From positions 62,001-126,000 of the forward strand of contig JAJFFF010000044.1 of the NCBI GenBank assembly GCA_021776785.1: 64,000 nucleotides of DNA, given 5' to 3'. The position numbers and the translations under genes were made by a program. Position 1 is the first letter of the stretch. Each line of letters begins with the position of its first letter. This document shows, one piece after another, positions 8,382-17,428 of the stretch. The notes under the pieces were generated by a model that had not been told where the DNA came from, made no database searches, and worked only from the letters and a program-made list of their open reading frames with translations. This DNA comes from Planctomycetota bacterium (GTDB taxonomy: Bacteria > Planctomycetota > PLA2).

Positions 8382-10345
8382 CCCAACTCGTGGCCGATCA
8401 GGCGACGTCTCTCCTCGCCAACGCGCTTCGAAAGCAACTCGACGCGTTGCCCCATGGCCATGATCTTGCGTTGTGCTTAAACGGCGAGTGGCTTCTCGGC
8501 TGCGCGACGAAAACGTTGGAACGTGCATTCACAACCGCGCACGGAGACGACGTGCGCGTCAGCACGGACGCGGACACGGACACGCTTCTCTGCGTGGTCG
8601 AGCATTGGATCCAATCGACCGCGCAACTCGGCGAAATGGAGCGCGATCTAGAAGGACTCTACGACGAGTTGGGCGCGAGCTACGAAAGCTTGTCGTCGAT
8701 CTACGAGATCGGATCCGACTCGTCCCTGCTCCTCCATCCGGAAGAAGCGCTGCGACGCATCATCGACCGCGCGCTCGCGTACGAGGCCGACTTGCACGCC
8801 GTGTTTTGGCTCGTCGACGGGGCAACAATCGTGCCCGCCCAATGGCGCAACACGGCGACGCCGCAAGCGCGGCCGGCGCGGCTGGGCCTGATCGGACGTG
8901 CGCTGACGGAACAGCGCGGCATCATCGACAACCGCCGCGCGAACAGCGACGACGAGCCGGAGCTGCACGACGCCCAGCGCGTGGCCGTGACCCCGATGAT
9001 GTGCCGCGACCGAGCCGTCGGCGCCCTCGTAGTGTGGCACCACGCCGAGGGCGCGTTCGACTCGCGCTTGATGGGGCTTCTCACGTCGCTCGCCAGCCAA
9101 GCGGCGATGATCTTGGAGCAGGACCGCTTGCGCAAGCAGACGGTCGAGGGCGAACGGCTGCGACGAGAAGTGGAGATTAGCGGCGTCATTCAGAAGACGT
9201 TGCTGCTGGGGCATGCCCCGCAACATTTCTCCGGCGTCGAATTCGGTACCGTCGCCCACGCTTCGCGACACATTGACGGCGATTTTTTTGGCTTCTTCGA
9301 ACAGAACGCACAAACGATCGACGTCTTGGTCGCGGACGTGATGGGTAAAGGCATCCCGGCGGCGCTCGTCGGCGCCGGCGTAAAGAGCCAGTTCCTGCGA
9401 TTCGCCGGAGCGCGCCCGCAGCGTCATACTGCGAACGCGTCACTCACGCCGCGCACGATCGTCGAGTCGGTGCACAAAGAAGTCGCAGCGCAACTCATCG
9501 ACCTCGGCAAGTTCGTCACGGCCGTGTACGCGCGGATCGAGCCGTCGTCGCAACGCCTAACGATTGTGGACTGCGGGCACACCGAAGTGCTGCACTATCG
9601 CGCGCGCGATCACCGCGTCGTACGGCTGCGTGACGACCGCGACGATCAGGCCAACTTGCCGCTCGGGTTCGTGCCGGGCACGCCCTACCCCGAAACCGAA
9701 GTCGCGATCGAGCCCGGCGACTGCCTTTGCTTTTACTCCGACGGGATCACGGAGGCCACCGACGCCCAAGGGGCGATGTTTGGAGTCGAGGCGCTGGCCC
9801 AGACGCTTGCGCTCCATCGCGCCGCGGCCCCGCAAGAAATCGCCGACGCGATTCACGTCGCCGTGACGACGTTCGCCACAGCGACCGGAGTCAACGACGA
9901 TCTCACGTGCGTGATCGCAAAGATTTTGCCGGCGCCCCGCACGCTGGAGTTTCACGCCGAACCCGGTCACCTCCAACGCGTTCGCCAATTCGCCGACGAG
10001 ATCTGCCGCGCGGCGCGCGCGAGTGCAGACGACACGGCCCGCGTCCTCCTCGCGGTTACCGAGGCCGTCAGCAACGTTATCCGCCACGCCTACTCGACGG
10101 ACGAAACAGGGATCGTCCGCATCGAAGGCGAAGCCTTCGCCGACAGCGTGCGATTCTCCATCTTTGATCACGGAGCGACGTTTGATCGAGATGGTGTCGA
10201 TGATCCCGCGTTCGATGGATCGAGCGACGGCGGATTTGGCATTTTTATCATCGAAGAAGTCATGGACGAGGTGAGCCTCGGACGTGACGCCAACGGAAAT
10301 AACCGCTTGGATCTGCGAATGCGATTCAAAAAGGGGAACGAATGA
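8378..10345 (+). CDS. GAF, SpoIIE/RsbU PP2C phosphatase and HATPase (RsbW-like) fusion
   Basis: The 655-residue protein contains, in order, a short coiled coil near residue 90, a GAF domain (about 95-250), a PPM/PP2C SpoIIE phosphatase (about 265-500) and an RsbW-like histidine-kinase ATPase domain (about 530-650). Evidence for the phosphatase is VLVADVMGKGIPAAL and CLCFYSDGITEATDAQG with metal-binding aspartates. Evidence for the ATPase is the N-box TEAVSNVIRHAY and the glycine box GGFGIFIIEEV. The protein thus carries both the phosphatase and the serine-kinase activity that act on a STAS antagonist. The start is GTG 8378, preceded by GGAGG seven bases away, inside the receiver stop (GTGA). 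The end overlaps the STAS gene (ATGA). Confidence 0.92.
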   Translation: MTQLVADQATSLLANALRKQLDALPHGHDLALCLNGEWLLGCATKTLERAFTTAHGDDVRVSTDADTDTLLCVVEHWIQSTAQLGEMERDLEGLYDELGASYESLSSIYEIGSDSSLLLHPEEALRRIIDRALAYEADLHAVFWLVDGATIVPAQWRNTATPQARPARLGLIGRALTEQRGIIDNRRANSDDEPELHDAQRVAVTPMMCRDRAVGALVVWHHAEGAFDSRLMGLLTSLASQAAMILEQDRLRKQTVEGERLRREVEISGVIQKTLLLGHAPQHFSGVEFGTVAHASRHIDGDFFGFFEQNAQTIDVLVADVMGKGIPAALVGAGVKSQFLRFAGARPQRHTANASLTPRTIVESVHKEVAAQLIDLGKFVTAVYARIEPSSQRLTIVDCGHTEVLHYRARDHRVVRLRDDRDDQANLPLGFVPGTPYPETEVAIEPGDCLCFYSDGITEATDAQGAMFGVEALAQTLALHRAAAPQEIADAIHVAVTTFATATGVNDDLTCVIAKILPAPRTLEFHAEPGHLQRVRQFADEICRAARASADDTARVLLAVTEAVSNVIRHAYSTDETGIVRIEGEAFADSVRFSIFDHGATFDRDGVDDPAFDGSSDGGFGIFIIEEVMDEVSLGRDANGNNRLDLRMRFKKGNE

Positions 10346-10674
10346 ACCTTGCCAGTGAAACCATCGGCGACGTGGAAGTGATCGAGGTCTTAGAGAAAAA
10401 TCTCGACGCGGACACCGCCCAACTGTTCAAGACAGAAATGACCGCGCGCCTCACCGAAGGCGGCAAGATCATCTTCGATCTCGGCATGCTCGAATTCATC
10501 GACAGCTCGGGACTCGGCGCGATGTTGAGCTGTCTTCGCAAACTCAACGCGACCGGTGGCGACCTCAAGCTCTGTTCGTTGTCGGCGTCGGTTCGATCGA
10601 TGTTCGAGTTGGTCCGGATGCACCGGGTCATCGAGATCTACGAAACGCGCGAAGAGGCGATCGCGTCGCTCTGA
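10342..10674 (+). CDS. STAS-domain anti-sigma factor antagonist (SpoIIAA/RsbV-like)
   Basis: The protein is a single STAS domain of 110 residues. It has FIDSSGLGAMLS at residues 52-63, and the serine pair (S55/S56) carries the phosphorylation site in SpoIIAA/RsbV proteins. Its state is likely set by the kinase and phosphatase domains of the gene just upstream, with which it overlaps by four bases. In known systems the unphosphorylated form sequesters an anti-sigma kinase. Here the released partner is unknown. Length is typical of the family. Confidence 0.93.
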   Translation: MNLASETIGDVEVIEVLEKNLDADTAQLFKTEMTARLTEGGKIIFDLGMLEFIDSSGLGAMLSCLRKLNATGGDLKLCSLSASVRSMFELVRMHRVIEIYETREEAIASL

Positions 10675-10706
10675 GAGCGACCGCCCCATTCGCGCCTTCG
10701 GTGGAC

Positions 10707-13229
10707 TTAGCCGCCGGCGTCGACCGGCCCCTTGCCCGCCAAGAGCGACTGCACATGCTGGTTGAACTCGGGCGGCAGTGACCCCGCCTCTAGGCCCCCA
10801 CGCATCTGCAACGCATTCAACGCGGCGCAAAATTGCGTACCCGCGCGGAACCGACAATCCGGAGCCTGCGTCTTGCACCACTCAAGGTAGTCCTCGATGA
10901 TCATGATTTCGGCCAACTTGACGCCGAACTCGATGCGCAACATGTCGATGATGGCGTCGAGCTCCGCCAGCAACGTCTCCAAGAAGGCCTCTTGCTCCGC
11001 GGTCTTTTCGTTCTTGGTCATCACCGCCGCCGCGGCCTTGTCGCACTCCGCCTGCAGATCAGCCTGCAATTGGTTGCGCTCCGCGATTTGGGCTTTGGTG
11101 AGCAAACTGTCGTCGCCCGCCGCGCCCAACATGATGGCGCAGAGTTGCTCGAGCTGTTCTTGCGTTAGCTCCGGGCAATAGAACGAGAAGTACGACTTGA
11201 TCATCGCCGGCCATAGCTGGTCGCGCAAGCAGACGGCGTACGCCTTCCAAATGGTCTGCCAAATGCGGTCGCCGAACTTGACGCCGTCGGGGTAGATAGA
11301 CGGATCATCGAGCGCGTTGTCAAACGCCTGGTCGAACGACTGCCCCTTCCGCTGCATGAGGCCGAGCAAAATCAACGCGAAGTTGGCTTGCTGCTGCGGC
11401 GTGACTAACGTCAGTGGATCGGCTCCCGGCTGCGGCGCGCCGCCCGCCGGAATAATCGGCGGCTGACAGGCCACCACGATGTTTTGCCACGGGCCGCCGC
11501 GATGGATGATCTCGTCCCAGATGTCGGCGCGCCGTTCGGCCGCCTGCACGGCTTTGCTGGCCGCCAGCTTGAGCCGCTTCTTTTCGGCGTTGGCCGCAAC
11601 GATCTCCGCCTCTGCGGCATTGATCTCGTCCTGTATGGCATCGCCCTCGTCGGAGCGATTGTCATAAGTCATCTGAAGCGACGGGTTCTTAAACATCGCG
11701 TCCGGCACCCAACCGAAAGCGAGCCGGTTGCGCAGCGTCACGTCCTGGCGGAAGCACTCGCGCAGAGTCTCCAACTCATCCACGCAGGCATCGAGTTCAG
11801 CCTGCAACGCCTCTGTTCCGGCCTCATCGGGGCAGTCGCCGGCAGGAGCCGTTCTACCCGGCGCGTCCGGCTCGTCGTCGGAGTCCTCGTCCTCGCTGGG
11901 CGGGAACGGATCGGGTTTTACGCCGTGTTCGTCGGCGGTTTTGTCGGGCTTGGGCGCGTCCGGATTGGCCGGCTTGTCCGGCGTGTCTTTCTCCGGCTTT
12001 TCCTCGGGCGGAGGCGGATTCTTGGGAGGCCCACCAGGGCCTGCACCGCCGCCACCCGCGCCACCAGCAGCTCCACCGGGTCCGCCGCCACCGTCGTCTT
12101 TTTCTTCATCGTCGGGGGGCGGAATGTCCGGAGGGCTTTCGGCCGGAAGGCACGTGCGATGGACACGCCGCACATAAAACGGCGGGTTGGGCGCTTCGTC
12201 TAACTTGTCCACGACCTTCGCTTGATACTTCCAGCGCTTGGTGTTGCCGCGAAGACAGATGCACCACGCTTCACCGAGTCCGATCGAAGTGGGATCGTCA
12301 AAGATCGCTTGGAGGTCATCGATGCGCGGGTCGTGAAGTTTTGGAAGACCGAGCTCGTTGTGGACGCGATACTCATCCACGGTCTGCGCATCAAGATTGA
12401 TTACAAACCCGTAGTGCACTTCGTGGAAACGACGGAAGTTGCACGAAACCAGCGCCACGAAGTCACGGCCAAGGCAGAGGCGCTCGCCCGCCATCGCCTG
12501 GGCTTCAAGCGCCGCGCGAACCGCGGTGACGCTGGGGTCGTTTGCCAAGAACTCATCGAGGATCGTCCCAAACAACGTCGCGTCGCGGAAATAAACCTCG
12601 GTTAGGTCGATGATATTGGGCCAGAAGTGAAACTTCGTAAAACGAGGTTCGACGAGCACCGTGTTTTGACGCTGCCCCCACTCCTCGTTCGCGTTGTCGG
12701 CGCGCGTCTGCGCGTTGGCGATGGCATCGGCAAGCCACTCCATGTCGTAGGAACGACCGTCGTCGACGTCGTAACTCACATCCGTGAGCAGTTTGGGGTG
12801 CGCCCCGTTAAACGGGTGCCGCGCCGCGCCCACGGTTTTGCCGGTCGCCGCCGTCGAGAACACAACGCGGATGTCATCGGGCAAAAATTCGCCGGTCGTA
12901 TCCGCGATGCCCTGCTTCAACTGGACCCGATAGATGCGATCCGGAAGTAGCGGAGCCGACGGCGTAATCGTCACCCTCGCGCCGACGACGGTGATCAACA
13001 CCGGAATGCCGGCACCGGTTTCTGTATCGACCAGACACACCGTCGTCGCGGAAACGGTACCGGTGTCAAGCTCGCGCGAAAGATCGATCGTGATGGGAGC
13101 CGACGGATCAGCACCCAACGAAAACTGCGCGGGGGAGGAAAGGTTGAGCGTAAAGGGTGCCGGCCCACTTGAGCTACTGCACGCTGCCGCAAACAACATC
13201 GAAACGACGACGATCACTCGAATTCCCAT
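10707..13229 (-). CDS. Large lipoprotein with Ig-like N-terminus and proline/glycine linker
   Basis: The 840-residue protein is exported as a lipoprotein: MGIRVIVVVSMLFAAAC has a lipobox with Cys17. Residues about 25-130 resemble the Big_5/SbsA Ig-like domain (pattern ending in RIYRVQLKQGIAD). A central segment is very rich in Gly, Pro, Asp and Lys. A helical, Glu/Ala/Gln-rich C-terminal half contains several coiled-coil-like stretches and scattered cysteines. No enzyme motif is visible. It stands alone on the minus strand between the STAS gene and the carboxypeptidase gene, which is divergent. The function is unknown; a cell-surface structural protein is a guess. Confidence 0.75.
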   Translation of the reverse strand: MGIRVIVVVSMLFAAACSSSSGPAPFTLNLSSPAQFSLGADPSAPITIDLSRELDTGTVSATTVCLVDTETGAGIPVLITVVGARVTITPSAPLLPDRIYRVQLKQGIADTTGEFLPDDIRVVFSTAATGKTVGAARHPFNGAHPKLLTDVSYDVDDGRSYDMEWLADAIANAQTRADNANEEWGQRQNTVLVEPRFTKFHFWPNIIDLTEVYFRDATLFGTILDEFLANDPSVTAVRAALEAQAMAGERLCLGRDFVALVSCNFRRFHEVHYGFVINLDAQTVDEYRVHNELGLPKLHDPRIDDLQAIFDDPTSIGLGEAWCICLRGNTKRWKYQAKVVDKLDEAPNPPFYVRRVHRTCLPAESPPDIPPPDDEEKDDGGGGPGGAAGGAGGGGAGPGGPPKNPPPPEEKPEKDTPDKPANPDAPKPDKTADEHGVKPDPFPPSEDEDSDDEPDAPGRTAPAGDCPDEAGTEALQAELDACVDELETLRECFRQDVTLRNRLAFGWVPDAMFKNPSLQMTYDNRSDEGDAIQDEINAAEAEIVAANAEKKRLKLAASKAVQAAERRADIWDEIIHRGGPWQNIVVACQPPIIPAGGAPQPGADPLTLVTPQQQANFALILLGLMQRKGQSFDQAFDNALDDPSIYPDGVKFGDRIWQTIWKAYAVCLRDQLWPAMIKSYFSFYCPELTQEQLEQLCAIMLGAAGDDSLLTKAQIAERNQLQADLQAECDKAAAAVMTKNEKTAEQEAFLETLLAELDAIIDMLRIEFGVKLAEIMIIEDYLEWCKTQAPDCRFRAGTQFCAALNALQMRGGLEAGSLPPEFNQHVQSLLAGKGPVDAGG

Positions 13230-13326
13230 GGCGCCACAGTAGCAAAACTCGGGCAGATTCGGGGAAGGCGAATCGGCCCCGAAACGCCGCCTGACGCAGC
13301 GGGTTGGGTTTCGTAGGATGCACGTT

Positions 13327-14838
13327 ATGAGTGAAACGGATCAAGCTCTCGACCGCCTCCACGAGTATCTGCGCGAATCGGCTGTTTTGCAGACCTGTCG
13401 GGGGCTTCTCAATTGGGATCAGGAAACGTACATGCCCGAAGGAAGCGCGGAACTGCGCGGGCGCCAGTTGGCGCTTCTTTCCGGCATTGCGCACCGTCGC
13501 TCGGCCGCGGACCAGTTGGGCGATCTCTTGGAGGACGCCGAAGAGAAGTTGAACGGCGCGGATCCGGAGTCACCGGCGGCGAGCAACGTGCGCGAAGCCA
13601 AACGCGACTTCGTGCAAGCGCGCAAGATCCCTGCGGAACTCGTCGAAGAGCATGCCGAAGTGACGACGCTCGCGCGGCGTGCATGGGCTCAAGCGCGCGC
13701 CGACAATGACTACCCTCACTTTCAGCCGTGGCTGCGGCGCATCGTCAAACTTTCGCGGCGTTTCGCCGACGCGCTCGGCTACGAAGAGCACGCCTACGAC
13801 GCGCTGCTCGATCAGTACGAGCCGCACGCGAAGACGAGCGAAGTGCGCGCGCTCTTTGAGGTCGTCAGCGCCAAGCTCGCCGATCTGCTCGCGCGCATCG
13901 TCGATTCCGGCAGGAAAATCGACACGTCGTCGCTGCACGGCCAGTTCGATCCGGCCAGCCAGCACGCGTTTGCGCAAGAGGTCACATCCGCGATCGGCTT
14001 CGACTTCGCACGCGGCCGCTTGGACCGCGCGGTCCATCCGTTCTGCACCGGCCTCGGCCCGTGGGACGTACGCATCACGACGCGCTTTAACGAAAAGTGG
14101 TTCCCTGACGGATTGTTCAGCGCGCTTCACGAAGCGGGTCACGGTCTCTACGAGCAGGGCCTCGCCGGCGAACAGTTCGGTTGGCCGATGGGCTCCGCGT
14201 GTTCGCTGGGCATCCACGAGTCCCAGAGCCGGCTCTGGGAAAACACCGTCGGTCGGAGCCGCGGGTTCTGGACGCACTTCTATCCGAAAGCACAGGCGAA
14301 CTTCTCGTCGCTAAAAAACGTGCCGATGGATCAGTTCTACGCGGCGATCAACGAAGTGAAGCCGAGCATGATTCGCGTGGACGCAGACGAGGTCACCTAC
14401 AACCTGCACGTGATGTTGCGGTTTGAGTTGGAGCAGGCGCTGTTGACCGGCGACATCGACGCCAAGGATCTACCGGAGGCGTGGAACACCCGGTTCGAGG
14501 AAATCTTCCGCATCCGGCCGCAAAATGACACCGAAGGCTGCCTGCAAGACATTCACTGGAGCGCCGGCCTGTTCGGATACTTTGCGACCTACACGCTCGG
14601 CAACGTCTACTCCGCGCAGCTCTATGAAAAGGCGCAGCAGGACTTAGGCGACCTGGATGAGCAGTTTGCAAAGGGCGAGTTCGCGCCGCTCCGCACGTGG
14701 CTCAACGAGAAAATCCATTGGCAGGGGCGCCGGTTTGCGCCGACGCGCTTGATCGAACGGGTGACCGGCCGACCGCCCGCGCCGGAGCCCCTGATCGCCA
14801 GCCTCGAAGCCAAGTACGGCGCGATCTACGGCGTGTAG
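13327..14838 (+). CDS. M32 family metallocarboxypeptidase (carboxypeptidase Taq type)
   Basis: The 503-residue protein matches M32 carboxypeptidases in length and motifs. The zinc site HEAGH lies at about residues 268-272, and the downstream HESQSRLWEN motif (about 297) supplies the third ligand. An N-terminal LLNWDQETYMP is typical of the family. It should remove C-terminal residues from peptides in the cytoplasm. ATG 13327 has a modest AGGA eight bases upstream. An in-frame ATG at 13318 is possible. An 11-bp hairpin follows the stop. Confidence 0.95.
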   Translation: MSETDQALDRLHEYLRESAVLQTCRGLLNWDQETYMPEGSAELRGRQLALLSGIAHRRSAADQLGDLLEDAEEKLNGADPESPAASNVREAKRDFVQARKIPAELVEEHAEVTTLARRAWAQARADNDYPHFQPWLRRIVKLSRRFADALGYEEHAYDALLDQYEPHAKTSEVRALFEVVSAKLADLLARIVDSGRKIDTSSLHGQFDPASQHAFAQEVTSAIGFDFARGRLDRAVHPFCTGLGPWDVRITTRFNEKWFPDGLFSALHEAGHGLYEQGLAGEQFGWPMGSACSLGIHESQSRLWENTVGRSRGFWTHFYPKAQANFSSLKNVPMDQFYAAINEVKPSMIRVDADEVTYNLHVMLRFELEQALLTGDIDAKDLPEAWNTRFEEIFRIRPQNDTEGCLQDIHWSAGLFGYFATYTLGNVYSAQLYEKAQQDLGDLDEQFAKGEFAPLRTWLNEKIHWQGRRFAPTRLIERVTGRPPAPEPLIASLEAKYGAIYGV

Positions 14839-14848
14839 CAACGACAAC

Positions 14849-14877
14849 CCTGCGCCGCGAGCTATTCGCGGCGCAGG
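14849..14877 (+). terminator. Hairpin after carboxypeptidase gene
   Basis: A perfect 11-bp inverted repeat (CCTGCGCCGCG / CGCGGCGCAGG) with a 7-base loop lies 11 bases after the carboxypeptidase stop. There is no T-tract, so it may be a weak terminator or an mRNA-stabilising hairpin ahead of pyrH. Confidence 0.6.
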
Positions 14878-14918
14878 AAACTCGACCCATTGACCGATAA
14901 GGGCGAGAGAGGCACGCG

Positions 14919-15626
14919 ATGGCACTGAAACGAATCCTTCTCAAGCTCAGCGGCGAAGCTCTCATGGGCAAAGGGGCGTTTGGCATCGACGCCGACGTCG
15001 TGATGCGATTCGCCAAAGAGATCGCCGAGGTGCACGCCGAGGGCATCGAGCTCGCGATCGTGATCGGCGGCGGCAACATCTACCGCGGGCTCGCCGCCAG
15101 CGAACAGGGCATGGAGCGGGTGACCGGCGATCACATGGGCATGCTCGCCACCGTGATCAACGCGCTGGCGATGCAGGACGCGCTCGAAAAACTCGATGTG
15201 CAGACGCGCCTCATCACTGCGATCGAAATGAAAGAGATCGCGGAGCCGTATATCAAGCGGCGGGCGGAGCGTCACTTGGAGCGCAAGCGCATCGTGTTGT
15301 TCGCGGCGGGAACAGGCAACCCGTACTTCACGACGGACACGGCCGCGGCGTTGCGCGCCAACGAGATGCGCGCCGACGCGTTGTTTAAGGCGACGCAGGT
15401 GGACGGCATTTACACAGCGGATCCAAAAAAAGACCCGGATGCGACCCTGATCCCGCGTCTTACTTTCCAAGACGCGCTCACGCGCCAACTCAAGGTGATG
15501 GACGCGGCGGCATTCGCACTATGCATGGAAAACCAACTTCCGATTCACGTTTTCAAGCTGCAGACGCCGGGCAACATCTTGCGCGTCGTCCGTGGCGAGA
15601 ATGTGGGCTCGGTCGTAATGGGTTAG
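14919..15626 (+). CDS. pyrH: UMP kinase
   Basis: The 235-residue amino-acid-kinase fold protein begins [19 protein letters not shown], the bacterial UMP kinase signature, with the glycine-rich IGGGNIYRG. It phosphorylates UMP to UDP in pyrimidine nucleotide synthesis and acts as a hexamer in other bacteria. Length is as expected. GAGAGAGG lies upstream of the ATG. Its usual neighbours (tsf, frr) are absent here; the next genes are small membrane proteins. Confidence 0.97.
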   Translation: MALKRILLKLSGEALMGKGAFGIDADVVMRFAKEIAEVHAEGIELAIVIGGGNIYRGLAASEQGMERVTGDHMGMLATVINALAMQDALEKLDVQTRLITAIEMKEIAEPYIKRRAERHLERKRIVLFAAGTGNPYFTTDTAAALRANEMRADALFKATQVDGIYTADPKKDPDATLIPRLTFQDALTRQLKVMDAAAFALCMENQLPIHVFKLQTPGNILRVVRGENVGSVVMG

Positions 15627-15667
15627 ATCGCACACGTTCGCCCGGCAGGGTGCAGTACACTCAAACG

Positions 15668-15889
15668 GTGTCCGAGTTCACCCAAGGCGCGTTTTTGATT
15701 CTGCGAGCGCTCGCGTACTTTGCGATTGCGCAACAGATCGCGCGTTTCGTCGCCCGCCTCGCGAACGATCCGGTGAGAGATTTCATCTTCCTCCCCGTTC
15801 TGATCGGCACGATCGTCGGACTCGCCAAGCTAGACGAGCGATGGTTTCGCCGGCCGCGCACAACAGACATCGTGGCCGATGAGTTCTAG
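15668..15889 (+). CDS. Small membrane protein ending DEF
   Basis: The 73-residue protein has two hydrophobic stretches (about residues 8-22 and 38-53) and a basic tail ending VADEF. The start is taken as GTG 15668 (MSEFTQG); GTG 15650 is also in frame. It opens a run of tiny membrane proteins, all on the plus strand, that end in an acidic residue, one more residue, and Phe. The next gene starts inside its 3' end. Not recognised as a known family. Confidence 0.6.
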   Translation: MSEFTQGAFLILRALAYFAIAQQIARFVARLANDPVRDFIFLPVLIGTIVGLAKLDERWFRRPRTTDIVADEF

Positions 15890-16058
15890 AAATGAGTGGA
15901 CGCTGCTTGGATGCGCGATCACGCTGTTCGTCTTAGTGATTGGACGGGACGACGCAGACGTAGCGATCGGTTGCGCAGTCACAGCGCTTGGTCTTTTGCC
16001 GATGGCGATGGCGATGGAACACCAAGAGCCGAATACGCGCTGGGAGCAAGCGTTCTAG
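15879..16058 (+). CDS. Tiny membrane protein ending EQAF
   Basis: The 59-residue reading frame starts at ATG 15879, overlapping the previous gene by 11 bases, and stops at TAG 16056-16058. It begins MSSRNEWTLLG and has one hydrophobic segment (residues about 8-22) and a second, Ala/Met-rich one (about 28-46). It ends RWEQAF. Support comes from the compact overlap with both neighbours and the shared C-terminal style (acidic or amide residues, then A/E, then Phe). Function unknown. Confidence 0.55.
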   Translation: MSSRNEWTLLGCAITLFVLVIGRDDADVAIGCAVTALGLLPMAMAMEHQEPNTRWEQAF

Positions 16059-16061
16059 ACT

Positions 16062-16403
16062 ATGCTCTGCTCGTCGCCGGTTAACGACCCGCTCCTCTTC
16101 GAAGCATCGATTGCGTTTTTGTTTTGGGCCGCCGGAACGGTGATCGCGATGGCCAGAACGAAGAACAGTCCAGGCTATCCAACGAAAGCAACGCCTCTAC
16201 GCTCCCTCTATCAAATCGCCCGCGTGATCTGCGTGATCGTGACCGCCATCACGGTGGCCGCTTGGGCTTCCCCGCTAGCTCTGTCGGCGGTCGTTGTTTT
16301 TCCAATCGTGTTTTGCAGTGTGATCTACGGAATGATCCAAGTTGACACGACCTTGCTGCGACCACGGCTCAAGGGCGCGAAGGCCTACCGCGACGCGTTT
16401 TAG
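16062..16403 (+). CDS. Small three-span membrane protein ending YRDAF
   Basis: The 113-residue protein has about three hydrophobic spans (residues 11-30, 52-70 and 73-91). The third contains a Pro (VFPIVF). A basic tail follows and ends AYRDAF. It resembles the next two gene products in size, span order and tail, and looks like one member of a tandem paralogous family. Start ATG 16062 lies three bases after the preceding stop. Confidence 0.65.
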   Translation: MLCSSPVNDPLLFEASIAFLFWAAGTVIAMARTKNSPGYPTKATPLRSLYQIARVICVIVTAITVAAWASPLALSAVVVFPIVFCSVIYGMIQVDTTLLRPRLKGAKAYRDAF

Positions 16404-16405
16404 CG

Positions 16406-16753
16406 ATGGCCGTCTTCGCATCGCAGCCGGGGATGAGCTGGCCGGACTTCATCTGGATCGTAGCCGCGTGTCTGTGGGTGTGCGGCGCTCTGATCCGGCT
16501 GTGGTCTGCACGTACAAAGAAATCGGCAACGTTGAGCCGCAACCGCGATCGATTTGTCGTGCCTCGAATACTCATAGAGATTGCAACGTCTGGATACCTG
16601 GGCGTCTTGGTCCTCCGGGCAGTCGGGCTGTACGAACCATGGATGATCTGGCCCGCATGGCTCCTCGTGTTCCTCTTCCTGATGTGGCTCGACTTCAGTC
16701 TCGTGGCCCGCGCCAAACGCAAGAGACCTCAGGACTACCGCGACGAATTTTGA
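16406..16753 (+). CDS. Small three-span membrane protein ending YRDEF
   Basis: The 115-residue protein has hydrophobic spans at about residues 12-32, 53-70 and 75-96. There is a basic loop after span one (LWSARTKK) and a basic tail ending DYRDEF. Its stop overlaps the next ATG by one base (TGATG). It shares order of spans and terminal motif with the genes at 16062 and 16753. No known family recognised. Confidence 0.65.
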   Translation: MAVFASQPGMSWPDFIWIVAACLWVCGALIRLWSARTKKSATLSRNRDRFVVPRILIEIATSGYLGVLVLRAVGLYEPWMIWPAWLLVFLFLMWLDFSLVARAKRKRPQDYRDEF

Positions 16754-17112
16754 TGTTGGAACTGTTGTTCGCTTCGTCTCGACCGAGCCTCGCACCCGCA
16801 CTCTTGGCTGTGTTCGGCGTAGCGATCTTGATCTGGGTTGTGGATACGGTTGCACGTGTGCGCACCACTCAAAAGATCGACAGAGAATGGCCGCCGCACC
16901 AAAGCGCGCTTCGATCTGCCGCGCGCATTGTCGTCATCGTCGTCGTGTCCCTCGGCATCGTCGTTTCCGCGTCGGTCCACATCGATCTCAGCCGATTTCA
17001 GATGTTCCCCCTACTGATCGCGCCGGTCTTTTTTTTCTTCGTCTGGATCGACAAGAAAATCACGGAGCGCGAAGATCGCGTCCCTGACGACCCGTTCCGC
17101 GATGTGTTTTGA
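16753..17112 (+). CDS. Small three-span membrane protein ending FRDVF
   Basis: The 119-residue protein has spans at about residues 11-33, 55-74 and 82-99. The third carries Pro (MFPLLIAPVFFFF). The charged tail ends DPFRDVF. ATG 16753 overlaps the previous stop. It is the last plus-strand member of the array, and its stop is one base from the end of a converging minus-strand gene of similar style. Function unknown. Confidence 0.65.
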   Translation: MLELLFASSRPSLAPALLAVFGVAILIWVVDTVARVRTTQKIDREWPPHQSALRSAARIVVIVVVSLGIVVSASVHIDLSRFQMFPLLIAPVFFFFVWIDKKITEREDRVPDDPFRDVF

Positions 17113-17113
17113 G

Positions 17114-17428
17114 CTAAAACGCTTCTTCTTGCCCACGGCGGCCCGCGAATCCCAAGCGAATCGATTCGCGAACGGCTACATACCAGGGAAAGATCAGAGG
17201 CCACGCCGTGACGCACATTACGCCGAGAATCACGGGCTCATGCGCCATACGGGTGTGATACCGCTGGAGTTGCACGCGTCCGGCATCCCAGATCAACCAC
17301 ACGATGGACCCAAAATACGTGGTGAGCGCCCATCCGAATTCACCGATGCCAAAAAAGACAAACACGGCCAAGGCTACGCATCCAGCAGCGACGAACGCGT
17401 TCGCCCAAGGCTTCCAGCGCCCGGTCAC
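17114..17428 (-). CDS. Small membrane protein ending QEEAF
   Basis: The 104-residue protein has three hydrophobic segments (about residues 11-30, 33-48 and 65-85, the last with PLIFPWY) and a basic tail ending GQEEAF. The start is taken as GTG 17428, which overlaps the stop of the upstream decahaem gene (GTGA), the coupling style seen throughout this window. ATG 17479 (MHNVSPVSP) is an alternative. It faces the plus-strand array of similar proteins and shares their C-terminal Phe. It is co-transcribed with the decahaem gene. Confidence 0.6.
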   Translation of the reverse strand: MTGRWKPWANAFVAAGCVALAVFVFFGIGEFGWALTTYFGSIVWLIWDAGRVQLQRYHTRMAHEPVILGVMCVTAWPLIFPWYVAVRESIRLGFAGRRGQEEAF

